From NCBI GenBank assembly GCA_963681975.1, contig OY820613.1, forward strand, positions 1,240,001 through 1,304,000: DNA of 64,000 nucleotides, given 5' to 3'. This DNA comes from JANELJ01 sp024511395 (lineage in GTDB: Bacteria; Pseudomonadota; Gammaproteobacteria; GRL18). Of the stretch, positions 9,448 through 18,317 are shown piece after piece. How positions within the stretch are numbered: the first letter of the stretch is position 1; each line of letters starts with the position of its first letter. The notes under the pieces were generated by a model. That model did not search any database, had not been told where the DNA came from, and saw only the letters and a program-made list of their open reading frames with translations. The position numbers were made by a program, and so were the translations under genes.

Positions 9448-9612
9448 CTATTTAGCAACATTAAGTACCAAAGTTTGCTTGAATGGGTTTGGATCGCTGA
9501 TCTGCAAAACAACATGCTTTTCAGCAAAAGGTTTATCTTCGCTTGCTATACCAAGAAGTGGTGCTATTAATAGTGATATTAATAACGTGATAAGTGTGAT
9601 ATTTTTTAACAT
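9448..9612 (-). pseudogene. Possible DsrE-family secreted protein, truncated
   Basis: Minus-strand frame from the ATG at 9612: a signal peptide (MLKNITLITLLISLLIAPLLG) followed by KPFAEKHVVLQISDPNPFKQ and TLVLNVAK, then TAG. The VVLQISD...LVLNVA pattern resembles the first strand and helix of periplasmic DsrE/DsrF-like sulfur-relay proteins. The frame meets the IS630 end about 10 bp beyond the TAG, so the rest is lost. Assignment rests on about 35 residues and is tentative. Confidence 0.4.
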
Positions 9613-9647
9613 AATAACTCCGTGATTTTATAAGACAGTCCTAAGTA

Positions 9648-10666
9648 ACCTGAGATCTGGATAAGAACTAAAAAATATTGAACTAAATGCCTGTTTCTCG
9701 ATCAGATCATTTAATGACCAAATCAAATGAATTTGAACAAGGAACAGGCAAGTGACTACTATAGATGAATTGTATTGTAATATTGATGATTTCAACCAGT
9801 TCTTTTATCCTGAATGGGAAAAAACACTGCTGGAATCCGGTGATAAAAAGAGAAGACGACAAGGTGTAATGAGCCCCGGTGAACTGATGACTATCCTGAT
9901 TAACTTTCATCAGTCACATTACAAAGATTTTAAGAGTTATTATTTATGCCATGTGCATCAACATCTTAGGAAAGAGTTTCCAAATTTATTGAGCTATAGC
10001 CGTTTCCTGTGAGTGATGTCATCGGTACTGGTGCCATTATGCGCTTACTTTACTCATTGCAAAGGAAAGCCCACCGGAATTGCCTTTGTTGATGCGAGCA
10101 GCATTAAAGTATGCCACAACATTCGCATACCTGGGCATAAAGTCTTTGATGGTGTTGCTCAGCGAGGCAAATCGACCATGGGGTGGTTCTATGGGTTTAA
10201 AGTTCACCTGATCATTAATCATAAAGGTGAAATACTGGGCACTAAATTGACGGCGGGTAATGTAGATGACAGAAAACCGGTTCCTGAAATGGCCAAAGAC
10301 TTATATGGAAAGCTTTATGGTGACAAAGGCTATGTCTCCAGTCTTTTAAGTGATGAACTGTTTGAACAGGATGTCGGGCTTATTACCAATGTCAGACGAA
10401 ACATGAAACCACGTGCCATTGCATTGTGGGATAAGATTATGCTGAAAAAACGTTTTATAATTGAAACTGTTAATGAGCAGCTAAAAAATATTACACAGAT
10501 TGAACATTTACGTCATAGAAGCGTAAGTGGTTTTATGTTGAACCTTATTGGTTCTCTGATTGCCTATTGTCATAAAAAAGACAAGCCGACAATCAGAATA
10601 GATGAGAGTGATATGAAAACTCTCTGTATTTAGGTAAATGACTGGGTTCTTATCCAGATCTCAGGT
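9648..10666 (+). mobile_element. IS982-family element copy A
   Basis: Terminal inverted repeats ACCTGAGATCTGGATAAGAA on both sides. Nearly identical copies lie at 32352-33370 and 47492-50014. It sits upstream of the DsrE-like relic, whose promoter it probably separated from its source. Confidence 0.88.
9752..10633 (+). pseudogene. IS982-family transposase with internal TGA
   Basis: The whole frame reads as an IS982 transposase of about 293 codons (TTIDELYCNIDDFNQ..., GIAFVDASSIKVCHN, MGWFYGFKVHLIIN, GDKGYVS, KKRFIIETVNEQLKN), with Asp, Asp, Glu candidates in those motifs. One in-frame TGA after YSRFL separates 86 and 206 codons. The same TGA is present in all three IS982 copies of this window, so it predates their spread here. 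It is either mobilised in trans or decoded by readthrough. Confidence 0.85.
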
Positions 10667-10964
10667 TAATAAAACAGTTCACCGGGGATATTGCTGTATC
10701 CTTTGGTGTGCATTGCGGCCTCCAGAAGTTTGTTTTTTCTTACTGAAGGCAGCAATGCTGCCGAATTTTTGTCAACTGTTTTTTGCTTTTTATTACATTT
10801 TTTTCCTGTTACGGACTATTGGTTAACTGAGGTAATCAATAAATTTTAAATGATTCTCCTTTTTGGGGGAGCTGAAACTCTAAACTTTAGTTTAATGACT
10901 TAATACCGCTAATTTAGTATAGTTATAACAGTAATACTTATTAATCTGTAACTTGCGAACTATC
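10667..10964 (+). other. Intergenic region upstream of the fumarate reductase operon
   Basis: No convincing gene. It contains a short palindrome (GGCAGCAATGCTGCC, near 10747) followed by GAATTTTTG, a weak terminator candidate for transcription leaving the IS982. A promoter for the operon presumably lies in the A+T-rich 10840-10950 part; TAGTATAGTTATAA near 10917 is a plausible -10 area. Confidence 0.35.
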
Positions 10965-11612
10965 ATGTCCAGGCCTCTTTCTGAAACACGGGTGAGTTTA
11001 ACCATTAACGGCAGGCCCATTACAGCATCGCAGTCACTTTCTGTTATTCAGGCGCTTTGGTATGCCGGTTATCCCAGGGTAAAAGGAGTGGGCTGTCTGG
11101 AAGGTGTTTGCGGTTCCTGTCGGGTTATGGTATGTCGTAAGGACAGTAACGAACTGAGTATGGAACTGGGCTGTCAGTTATTAATTGAAAACGGTATGGA
11201 TGTGCTCTTTGCCGTTTTTGATACACCTTCTCACCATCATTATCAATTATCGGATATTCAGTCCTCTTGGAATATACAGACTCGTTTTCAAAGTATCTTT
11301 CCTGAAGCAGAGCAATGTCGGCATTGTCATGGCTGTAATGCAGCCTGTCCAAAAGGCATTGATGTGGAAACTGCCGTTGACCTAGCTGTAAAAGGTCATT
11401 TTAAAGAATGCGGCGATCTGTTTATAGACTGTGTTATGTGTGATTTATGTATGACCAGTTGTCCTGAATTTATTGAGCCCAATCATGTGGGGCTGTTTGC
11501 CCGTCGTGTGTCAGCTTATTTCGATACCCGTCCCTCCAATCTTATTAACCGCCTGGAAGCTATTCGCAGTGGCCAGATGCAGGTGGATACAGATGATGAG
11601 GAAAACGATTAA
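10965..11612 (+). CDS. Fumarate reductase/succinate dehydrogenase-type iron-sulfur subunit
   Basis: About 215 aa. An N-terminal plant-type ferredoxin fold carries the [2Fe-2S] ligands CLEGVCGSC plus a later Cys (ELGCQLL). A C-terminal bacterial ferredoxin domain has two cysteine groups, CRHCHGCNAACPKG and CVMCDLCMTSCPEF. It would carry electrons to the flavoprotein encoded next, whose ATG overlaps its TAA by one base. No membrane-anchor genes are present, so a soluble complex is likely. A TTG at 10953 gives four more residues; I prefer the ATG because VSLTING begins the ferredoxin fold shortly after. Close relatives include thiol:fumarate-reductase-like and NADH-dependent fumarate reductases. 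Confidence 0.8.
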   Translation: MSRPLSETRVSLTINGRPITASQSLSVIQALWYAGYPRVKGVGCLEGVCGSCRVMVCRKDSNELSMELGCQLLIENGMDVLFAVFDTPSHHHYQLSDIQSSWNIQTRFQSIFPEAEQCRHCHGCNAACPKGIDVETAVDLAVKGHFKECGDLFIDCVMCDLCMTSCPEFIEPNHVGLFARRVSAYFDTRPSNLINRLEAIRSGQMQVDTDDEEND

Positions 11613-13264
11613 TGAAGTCTACTGATAATATGATGGATCATTCAGGGGTTACGTATAAGCAGGCTCTGGATAATTATCTTCAGCTTAATAAATTTCCTGC
11701 CCGTGAACTGGATATGGATGAACAGCAATTGCTGAGCACCTTTCATCCTGATTATCGTAGTGAAACCATTACCACCTTAAACGTTGGCCCTAATAAGGGT
11801 GAACTCTGTCATACTCAACTGGCGGAATTACTGCAGGCTGACTCCCGTATTGATGCCTCTGATCTGGCCGGCGTTCGTATTGAAGAAACCGATGTACTGG
11901 TCATTGGTGGTGGTGGAGCCGGTTGTGCTGCGGCACTGACGGCAGCCGAATCCGGTGCCAGGGTAATTCTGGCTACCAAGTTGCGTCTGGGTGACAGCAA
12001 TACCATTATGGCTGAAGGTGGTATTCAGGCTTCGGTACAAAAGCAGGATACTTTACAGGCGCATTATAATGATACCTGGAAAGCCGGTTATAAGCTGGCA
12101 GATAAAACGCTGGTTAAACAACTGGTCACCGATGGTCCTGAAACCATACGCTGGCTGATCCAGCAGGGTATGCAGTTTGACCTGGATTCAGCCGGTGATC
12201 TGCTGACCCGCAGAGCCGGCGGTACATCTGCCAGCCGGGTGGTGCATTTTCGTGATTATACCGGTTTGGAAATGATGCGTGTCCTGCGTGAATCGGTGTA
12301 TAACCATGCGGCTATTGAGGTGCGTAATTATGCACCGGCCGTGGAACTGCTTAGCAATGAGTCCGGTCATTGTGCTGGTGCTATACTGTCTTCTCTGGAA
12401 GATTCCCGTTATCTTCAGATAAAAGCACGCACTGTAATAATCGCCACCGGTGGTATTGGCCGCCTGCATTTAAATGATTTTCCTACCTCCAATCACTTTG
12501 GTGCAACCGGTGACGGCCTGGTACTGGCTTATCGACTAGGTGCCCGACTGCGGGATCTGGACTCTTTTCAGTATCACCCAACCGGTGTGGCTTATCCTGT
12601 TCACTTATCCGGTACACTTATTACGGAAGGTCTGCGTTCTGCCGGGGCTTATATTATTAATGCTCAGGGACAGCGTTTTGTTGATGAACTCAAGCCAAGG
12701 GATGTTGTAGCGGCGGCCATTATCAGGGAGTGCCGGGAAGGCTGGGGAGTGGCAGAGCAGGATTTCAGAGGTGTCTGGCTGGATACCGCCGGTCTGGAAA
12801 ACCGAAATCCGGGTATTTTGCAGCAGCGTTTCCCTAAACTGGTGCAGCTGGGGCTAAAAAGCCGTATTGATATCAGAAAGCACCCTATGTTGATTTATCC
12901 CACCCTGCATTATCAGAATGGCGGTGTGATTATAGATAAAAATGGCCACTCAACGGTGCCCGGTCTGTATTGTGTGGGTGAAGTCAGCGGCGGTATTCAT
13001 GGCAGAAATCGTTTAATGGGCAATGCCCTGCTGGAAATTATCAGTTTCGGCCGCAAAGCGGGTGCCGATGCTGCCCGGCAGAGACAGAACCGGGGCCATA
13101 AAAAAATCACCCTGGATCACATCAGCCGGTTGCGTAGAGAACTGATGCAGAACCATATGCCCATGCAGATCAGTTCACCCCTGTTATTTCCGGATTATAC
13201 CCGCCGTGCAGAGACTGATAATGATCCAGAGCAGCCAGATCATCCGGGGATGTTTGATTTATGA
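11612..13264 (+). CDS. Fumarate reductase/succinate dehydrogenase flavoprotein subunit
   Basis: 550-aa FAD-dependent catalytic subunit interconverting fumarate and succinate. The dinucleotide fold VLVIGGGGAGCAAALTAAE lies near residue 90, after an unusual ~85-residue N-terminal extension. Further marks are GGIQAS, the FAD-contact VIIATGGIG, DSFQYHPTG with the substrate His/Thr, TEGLRSAGA (Glu and Arg), KPRDVVAAAI (the catalytic-type Arg), LHYQNGGV (His) and RNRLMGNALLE. These favour true fumarate reductase over L-aspartate oxidase. It overlaps both neighbours (TAATG before, ATGA after), so translation is coupled. Intact, with no sign of decay. Confidence 0.85.
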   Translation: MKSTDNMMDHSGVTYKQALDNYLQLNKFPARELDMDEQQLLSTFHPDYRSETITTLNVGPNKGELCHTQLAELLQADSRIDASDLAGVRIEETDVLVIGGGGAGCAAALTAAESGARVILATKLRLGDSNTIMAEGGIQASVQKQDTLQAHYNDTWKAGYKLADKTLVKQLVTDGPETIRWLIQQGMQFDLDSAGDLLTRRAGGTSASRVVHFRDYTGLEMMRVLRESVYNHAAIEVRNYAPAVELLSNESGHCAGAILSSLEDSRYLQIKARTVIIATGGIGRLHLNDFPTSNHFGATGDGLVLAYRLGARLRDLDSFQYHPTGVAYPVHLSGTLITEGLRSAGAYIINAQGQRFVDELKPRDVVAAAIIRECREGWGVAEQDFRGVWLDTAGLENRNPGILQQRFPKLVQLGLKSRIDIRKHPMLIYPTLHYQNGGVIIDKNGHSTVPGLYCVGEVSGGIHGRNRLMGNALLEIISFGRKAGADAARQRQNRGHKKITLDHISRLRRELMQNHMPMQISSPLLFPDYTRRAETDNDPEQPDHPGMFDL

Positions 13265-14541
13265 ATACGGTGTTTAAAAATCATGTTCTGCTGCATCCCA
13301 ATTCGCTGGGTAATAACCTTAGCAACTGGCTGAGCAGCTATGGCGGCAGCGGCTTAATAAAAGCCCTGCAGCAGCCTGAAGCTATTATACCTTTGTTGAA
13401 GGAAGCGGGTTTAAGAGGACTGGGTGGCAGTGGTTTCCCGACCTGGAAAAAATGGCAGGCAGTGGCACAGCAGGGCAATGATACTGATAAATACCTGATC
13501 TGCAATGGCAATGAAGATGAACCGGGGACGTTTAAAGACACTTATTTAATGAGCCGCTCACCTAACCAGGTTATTGAAGGGGCTTTAATCAGTGCGGTGG
13601 CTAATGGTACCAACCGGATTGTGTTTTATATTAATCCCGAGCAGGATAAAGCTCTGGCCAGTATGCAGGAGGCTGTAGCGCAATGGCAGGCCAGTGACCT
13701 GCTACAGCGCACTGAAACGATAATAGGTAAGAGCATTGAGTTTCAGGTAATGGCCAGTTCCGGACATTATATTGGCGGGGAAGAAACGGCGGCCATTGAA
13801 TCAGTGGAAGGTAAATTTCCTTTTCCACGGGGCAAACCGCCGTATCCGGCGCAATCCGGTGTTAACGGCTGCCCTACTCTGGTCAACAATATTGAAACCT
13901 TGGCCAATATTCCGCACCTGCTGAGAAACGGTGCACGCTGGTTTCAGAAACTGGGTAAAGGCCTTTCATCCGGTACTAAGCTGTACTGCCTCAGTGGTGA
14001 TATATTATATCCCGGGGTTTATGAGCTGCCCATGGGTACACCCTTATCTGAGTTGATTTATATTCACGGCGGCGGCATGCTGCTGGAGAAAAAACTTAAA
14101 GCGGTATTTACCGGCGGGGTTTCCAGTACCATTTTAACGCCCAAAGATCTGGACGTACCTCTGGACTTTGACTCGGTACGGATCCGGGGATCCAGTCTGG
14201 GTACCGGTGCCATGATTGTGGTATCAGAAGGGACGGGAATTGTTAGGCAGGTTACTGAGTACGTTAATTTTTATGCCCATTCTTCCTGTGGACAATGCCC
14301 ATCCTGTAAAACCGGTACTTATTATATTTCTCAACTGCTTAACCGTATCGATACCGGTCAGGCCGGAAACCAGGATCTGGATACCCTGATTAACCTGTGT
14401 GCTATTCTGCCCGGCAGCGGTCGCTGTCATTTACTGGACGGGGCGATTAAAATTGTGGACAGTTCCCTGTTTCATTTTAAGGATGAATATCAGCATTCTT
14501 TAAGTCATTCGTTTAACTCAAAGGCAAAGACTGAAATATGA
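13261..14541 (+). CDS. NuoF-like NADH-binding FMN/Fe-S subunit
   Basis: 426 aa, related to the NADH-oxidising NuoF subunit of complex I and HoxF-type diaphorases. Motifs: NADH/FMN binding GLRGLGGSGFPTWKKW, ICNGNEDEPGTFKD, SSGHYIGGEETAAIESVEG, and the N3-type [4Fe-4S] ligands SCGQCPSCKTG with a downstream Cys (GSGRCHLL). It lies inside the fumarate reductase operon and not with other nuo genes, with ATGA overlaps to both flanking genes. I infer it feeds NADH electrons to the fumarate reductase, as in the soluble NADH-dependent enzyme of Hydrogenobacter. This coupling is inference. Confidence 0.82.
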   Translation: MNTVFKNHVLLHPNSLGNNLSNWLSSYGGSGLIKALQQPEAIIPLLKEAGLRGLGGSGFPTWKKWQAVAQQGNDTDKYLICNGNEDEPGTFKDTYLMSRSPNQVIEGALISAVANGTNRIVFYINPEQDKALASMQEAVAQWQASDLLQRTETIIGKSIEFQVMASSGHYIGGEETAAIESVEGKFPFPRGKPPYPAQSGVNGCPTLVNNIETLANIPHLLRNGARWFQKLGKGLSSGTKLYCLSGDILYPGVYELPMGTPLSELIYIHGGGMLLEKKLKAVFTGGVSSTILTPKDLDVPLDFDSVRIRGSSLGTGAMIVVSEGTGIVRQVTEYVNFYAHSSCGQCPSCKTGTYYISQLLNRIDTGQAGNQDLDTLINLCAILPGSGRCHLLDGAIKIVDSSLFHFKDEYQHSLSHSFNSKAKTEI

Positions 14542-15701
14542 ATTTACACGAATATCAGGCCAAAAGTCTGTTTACCGGCTTTGGTATACCGGTGCCGGCC
14601 AGTGTGCCTGTAGGCAGTGCAGAAGAAGCGCTCAGGGCGGCCGAGAATCTCGGCGGTGACAGCTGGATGGTTAAAGCTCAGATATATGCTGGTTCCAGAG
14701 AGTTATCAGGTGGCGTAAAACGGGTAAACAGTAGCGAAGATCTGATAGCTGTCTGTAATACTCTGTTGGGTAAAACCCTGTCCACTCCGCAGACAGACGG
14801 TGAACAACTGCCGGTTAACAGGGTTTTAATTGAACAGGCAGTCGATATAAAACAGGAAATGTATTTGAGTGCTCTGGTGGACAGAGACAGTGAAACCGTT
14901 ACTTTTATGGCTTCCATCCAGGGCGGTGTTAATATAGAAGATATTGCAGAAAAGAGTCCGGAAAAAATTATTCATATTCAGGTTAACCCCTGTACCGGAT
15001 TGCAGGCCTATCAATGCCGTCAGGTGGCCTTTGCGCTTGGCCTCAAGGGCAGTCATGTTTCAGAACTGACGGATATAATGCTTGGATTATACGATTTGTT
15101 TGTTTATAAAGACCTGACCCTTGTTGAGATTAATCCTTTGGTGATCAGTAATGAAAACACCATTCTGGCTCTCGATGCCAAGCTGACTATTGATGATAAT
15201 GCCTTATACCGCCGCCCTGATCTGAGGGAAATGCGTGATACCATGCAGGAAAACATCAAAGAAGCCCGGGCGCTTGAGTCTGGTATTAACTATATAGCAC
15301 TGAATGGTAATATCGGCTGCATGGTAAACGGAGCAGGTCTTGCAATGGCAACTATGGACTTAATAAAACTTCACGGCGGTGAACCGGCTAATTTTCTGGA
15401 TGTCAGAGGCGGTACCACCTCTGAAAAAGTGGCAGAATCCTTTAAACTGATTTTAACGGAGCTGGATGTTAAAGCCATTCTGGTCAATATTTTCGGTGGT
15501 ATGGTACACTGTGACTTAATTGCCGAGGGTATTATTCAGGCCATGCAGGAAGTCAGCGTAACTATTCCCGTCATCGTTTTTCTGGCTGGAACCAATGCCG
15601 CACAGGGTCTGGATATTCTGGCACAAAGCAGCCTGAATATAGAAACGGCCAGTGATCTGACTGAAGCCGCCCGAAAAGCCGTTGCCTGTGCAGCGGCCTG
15701 A
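14538..15701 (+). CDS. sucC: Succinyl-CoA synthetase beta subunit
   Basis: 387-aa ADP/GDP-forming succinate-CoA ligase beta chain with an N-terminal ATP-grasp domain (MNLHEYQAKSLFTGFGIPVP, the nucleotide-binding region around ELSGGVKRV, VEINPLVI, ALDAKLTIDD) and a C-terminal ligase domain (GCMVNGAGLAMATMD, NFLDVRGGT, VNIFGGMVHCD). The length is normal (E. coli 388). The nucleotide-binding segment reads QIYAGSRELSGGVK, more divergent than the usual AGGRGKAGGVK. The start overlaps the NuoF-like gene. In a reductive TCA setting it would make succinyl-CoA from succinate. Its partner sucD is disrupted, so activity depends on another alpha subunit. Confidence 0.92.
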   Translation: MNLHEYQAKSLFTGFGIPVPASVPVGSAEEALRAAENLGGDSWMVKAQIYAGSRELSGGVKRVNSSEDLIAVCNTLLGKTLSTPQTDGEQLPVNRVLIEQAVDIKQEMYLSALVDRDSETVTFMASIQGGVNIEDIAEKSPEKIIHIQVNPCTGLQAYQCRQVAFALGLKGSHVSELTDIMLGLYDLFVYKDLTLVEINPLVISNENTILALDAKLTIDDNALYRRPDLREMRDTMQENIKEARALESGINYIALNGNIGCMVNGAGLAMATMDLIKLHGGEPANFLDVRGGTTSEKVAESFKLILTELDVKAILVNIFGGMVHCDLIAEGIIQAMQEVSVTIPVIVFLAGTNAAQGLDILAQSSLNIETASDLTEAARKAVACAAA

Positions 15702-15738
15702 CTATTGGATACCAAAACAGAGTCATTCCGAAAAAACA

Positions 15739-15754
15739 ATGAGCATATTAATTA
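15739..15754 (+). pseudogene. sucD: sucD start (codons 1-5) left of the IS insertion
   Basis: ATG at 15739, 37 bp after the sucC stop, encodes MSILI. The next base pairs are the IS5-like left end. Joining through the duplicated TAATTA to 17259 gives MSILINKDTQVIVQGFTG, which aligns with the start of E. coli SucD. Confidence 0.88.
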
Positions 15755-17252
15755 GTCCACCCTGAATAAAACATATAGCATTGATTTATAAAGAAATATT
15801 GCTTGATTATGGGTGTTAAATTTGCAGGTTTTTGGTAAAATAAGCCTTATTACCTTGCAAATTTCCATACCAAAATGAAGCCAAAGAAACAGCCAAAAAT
15901 ACCTCAGGAAGACCTGTTCAGGATGCGTCTTGAAAACATGCTGGACTTAAATCATGAGTTGATTAAGTTATCAAAACACATAAACTGGGAAAGTCTTGAT
16001 AAAGAATGGGGAGCCCTGTTTATATCCACTAAAGGCGCTCCTGCTATACGCACTCGCCTGATTGCAGGATTGCATTACCTGAAACATCTGCATGATTTAT
16101 CGGATGAACAGGTCGTAAAAAGCTGGACAGAAAATCCGTACTGGCAATGTTTTTGTGGAGAAGAATACTTTCAGCATAAGATGCCTATACACCCTACGAC
16201 CATGACCAAATGGCGTAACCGGCTGGGTAAGTCAGGCAGTGAAAAATTACTGATTGAAACCATTAAGGCCGGACTAAAGAGTAAAACCATAAAGCCCGGC
16301 AGTTTAAAGAAAGTCACGGTAGATACTACCGTACAGGAAAAGAACATCGCTTTTCCAACCGATTCAAAGCTCCTGAACAAAGCCAGAGAAAACCTGGTTA
16401 AACTGTCCAAAGAGCACGGTATTAAACTGCGCCAGAATTATAATCGGATTGGACCTCAATATGTATTAATGGCCAGTCGTTATGCTCATGCAAAACAGTT
16501 TAAACGCATGAAGAAAATGAATAATAAACTGAAATCCCGTTTAGGTCGCGTTAAAAGGGATATTGAACGACAACTGCCCAATTATTCTGTTGATATTCAG
16601 TCACTGTTTGAAGTGGTTCTGGAACAGGCACAGAAACTGATAGAGCAGGAGCAGCACAGTAAGAACAAGCTTTACAGTTTACACGCCCCGGAAGTCGAGT
16701 GTGTCAGTAAAGGCAAAGCTCATAAGCCTTATGAATTTGGGGTTAAAGCCAGTATCGCTGTGACCAACAAGGAAGGCTTTGTTATTGGGGCTCAAAGTTG
16801 TCCAGGAAATCCTTATGATGGACATACCTTGTTACCACAACTGGAGCAGATAAAACAGTTTACAGCAGTACAACCGGAACAGTGCTTTGTTGACCGGGGT
16901 TATCGTGGACATGAAGTAAAAGACACGAAAGTTTTTATCTCAGGTCAGAAACGAGGCGTTACCCGAAGTATTAAAAAGGCATTAAAACGGCGCAGTGCGA
17001 TTGAGCCTGAAATTGGTCATATGAAAAACGATGGCCGTTTAGACCGCTGCTATCTGAAAGGTGCAGTCGGTGATGCCATTAATGTGGTTATGGTAGCCGC
17101 TGGTCATAACTTAAGAAAGATCCTCAATAAGCTCCGGCTTTTGTGGCTCAAAATTATTTCCGGTTTGATGGGGTCTTTTATCAAACCGGGGCAATCAGCT
17201 GCTTTAAACCTGGCTTGAGGTCAGGCTTAAAACGGTATTATTCAGGTTGAAC
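15755..17252 (+). mobile_element. IS5-like element copy 4 (complete), inserted in sucD
   Basis: GTCCACCC left end and GGTTGAAC right end, flanked by perfect 6-bp duplications TAATTA (15749-15754 and 17253-17258). It is very close to copy 1, so the insertion is recent. Its own transposase reads in the same direction as sucD. Confidence 0.95.
15875..17218 (+). CDS. IS5-family transposase, 447 aa, intact (copy 4)
   Basis: Same protein as copy 1 apart from the C-terminal segment (GSFIKPGQ here, GCFIKPEQ there). The DDE residues are retained, so this is a probable active source copy. Confidence 0.93.
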   Translation: MKPKKQPKIPQEDLFRMRLENMLDLNHELIKLSKHINWESLDKEWGALFISTKGAPAIRTRLIAGLHYLKHLHDLSDEQVVKSWTENPYWQCFCGEEYFQHKMPIHPTTMTKWRNRLGKSGSEKLLIETIKAGLKSKTIKPGSLKKVTVDTTVQEKNIAFPTDSKLLNKARENLVKLSKEHGIKLRQNYNRIGPQYVLMASRYAHAKQFKRMKKMNNKLKSRLGRVKRDIERQLPNYSVDIQSLFEVVLEQAQKLIEQEQHSKNKLYSLHAPEVECVSKGKAHKPYEFGVKASIAVTNKEGFVIGAQSCPGNPYDGHTLLPQLEQIKQFTAVQPEQCFVDRGYRGHEVKDTKVFISGQKRGVTRSIKKALKRRSAIEPEIGHMKNDGRLDRCYLKGAVGDAINVVMVAAGHNLRKILNKLRLLWLKIISGLMGSFIKPGQSAALNLA

Positions 17253-18136
17253 TAATTAATAAAGATACCCAGGTCATAGTGCAGGGTTTTACCGGTAAGC
17301 AGGGCAGTTTTCATGCCCGGTAGGCCATTGAATACGGCACTCAACTGGTGGGTGGTGTTACGCCGGGTAAGGGAGGACAGATTCACCTTGAACGTCCGGT
17401 TTTTAATACTGTACAGGATGCTGTTGCTGAAACAGGAGCGGATGCTTCTGTGATTTATGTTCCGGCGGCTATGGCGGCTGATGCCATTCTTGAGGCTACG
17501 GAGGCCGAAATCAGAATTATTGTCTGTATTACCGAGGGTATTCCTGTACAGGATATGATCCGGGTCAAAGCTCTGCATCGACAGATGGGCGATAATGCCC
17601 CGTATTTAATTGGTCCCAATTGTCCGGGAATCATTACCCCGGATGAATGTAAAATTGGTATTATGCCTGCTGAGATCCACCTCAGGGGCAATGCTGGTAT
17701 TATCTCCCGTTCCGGTACACTGACGTATGAAGCGGTTCGGCAGACCACTGTTGAAGGCCTTGGTCAAAGTACCTGTATTGGTATTGGCGGTGATTTAATC
17801 CAGGGAATGAATTTTATTGACTGTCTTGCTCTGTTTGAACAGGACAGCGAAACTGAGGTCATAATATTAGTGGGTGAAATTGGTGGCACCGGAGAAGAAA
17901 CGGCGGCAGAGTATATCAGAGAGCATGTTAGCAAGCCTGTAGTGGCATATATAGCAGGGATGACTGCACCGCATGGTCGTCGTATGGGCCATGCCGGAGC
18001 GATTATCTCAGGTGGTAAAGGTTCTGCTACAGACAAAGTAATTGCACTGGAAGCTGCTGGAGTGAACGTTGTAGACTCTCCCGCAGAAATGGGCAGTACA
18101 GTCAGAAGCTTGCTGGCTAGTGGCTGTAACAGATAA
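17253..18136 (+). pseudogene. sucD: Succinyl-CoA synthetase alpha subunit, split by IS and carrying a TAG
   Basis: Codons 6 onward of sucD: CoA-binding Rossmann start VIVQGFTGKQGSFHAR, then a TAG codon, then AIEYGTQLVGGVTPGKGG. The remainder is fully conserved, with IGPNCPGIITP, the SGTLTYEAV loop, IGEIGGTGEETAAEYI and the GHAGAII motif carrying the phosphohistidine. In E. coli the TAG position is Gln (SEQAIAYG). Only two lesions exist, the IS after codon 5 and the TAG. A GTG at 17348 could restart translation but would lose the first CoA-binding strand. The native enzyme is almost certainly not made. Confidence 0.88.
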
Positions 18137-18229
18137 ACATAATACTGTAACAAGGCTGACATATCATATAACCTAAAATAAAAATAAAAACAGGGGGGCT
18201 TTTACTGACAATATTAAGAGGTAATCAAA

Positions 18230-18317
18230 ATGAGTGAGTTTATCGTCTGGTCTGATGAATGGAGTGTAGGTATTGAAGAAATTGATGAATAGCACAAGGT
18301 TCTGGTCAATTTAATTA
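18230..18317 (+). pseudogene. Bacteriohemerythrin, TAG at codon 21 and truncated
   Basis: ATG at 18230 behind an AAGAGG ribosome-binding site gives MSEFIVWSDEWSVGIEEIDE, then TAG, then HKVLVNLI before the IS left end. The pattern W(S/N)xxxSVGIxxIDxQHKxLxxLIN is the iron-ligand start of bacteriohemerythrins, oxygen-binding di-iron proteins. The TAG sits exactly at the conserved Gln of QHK. Everything downstream is missing: the far side of the IS holds a different gene in opposite orientation. Confidence 0.8.

Noticed and set aside
10744..10770. GGCAGCAATGCTGCC palindrome as a firm terminator
   Set aside because: Loop of one base and weak T-run; noted only as a candidate.
11612..13264. L-aspartate oxidase (NadB) for the flavoprotein
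   Set aside because: The gene sits with an SdhB-type Fe-S subunit and a NuoF-like subunit and has no nadA/nadC neighbours.
17252..18162. Antisense frames over sucD
   Set aside because: They overlap a strongly conserved sucD frame and show no family features.
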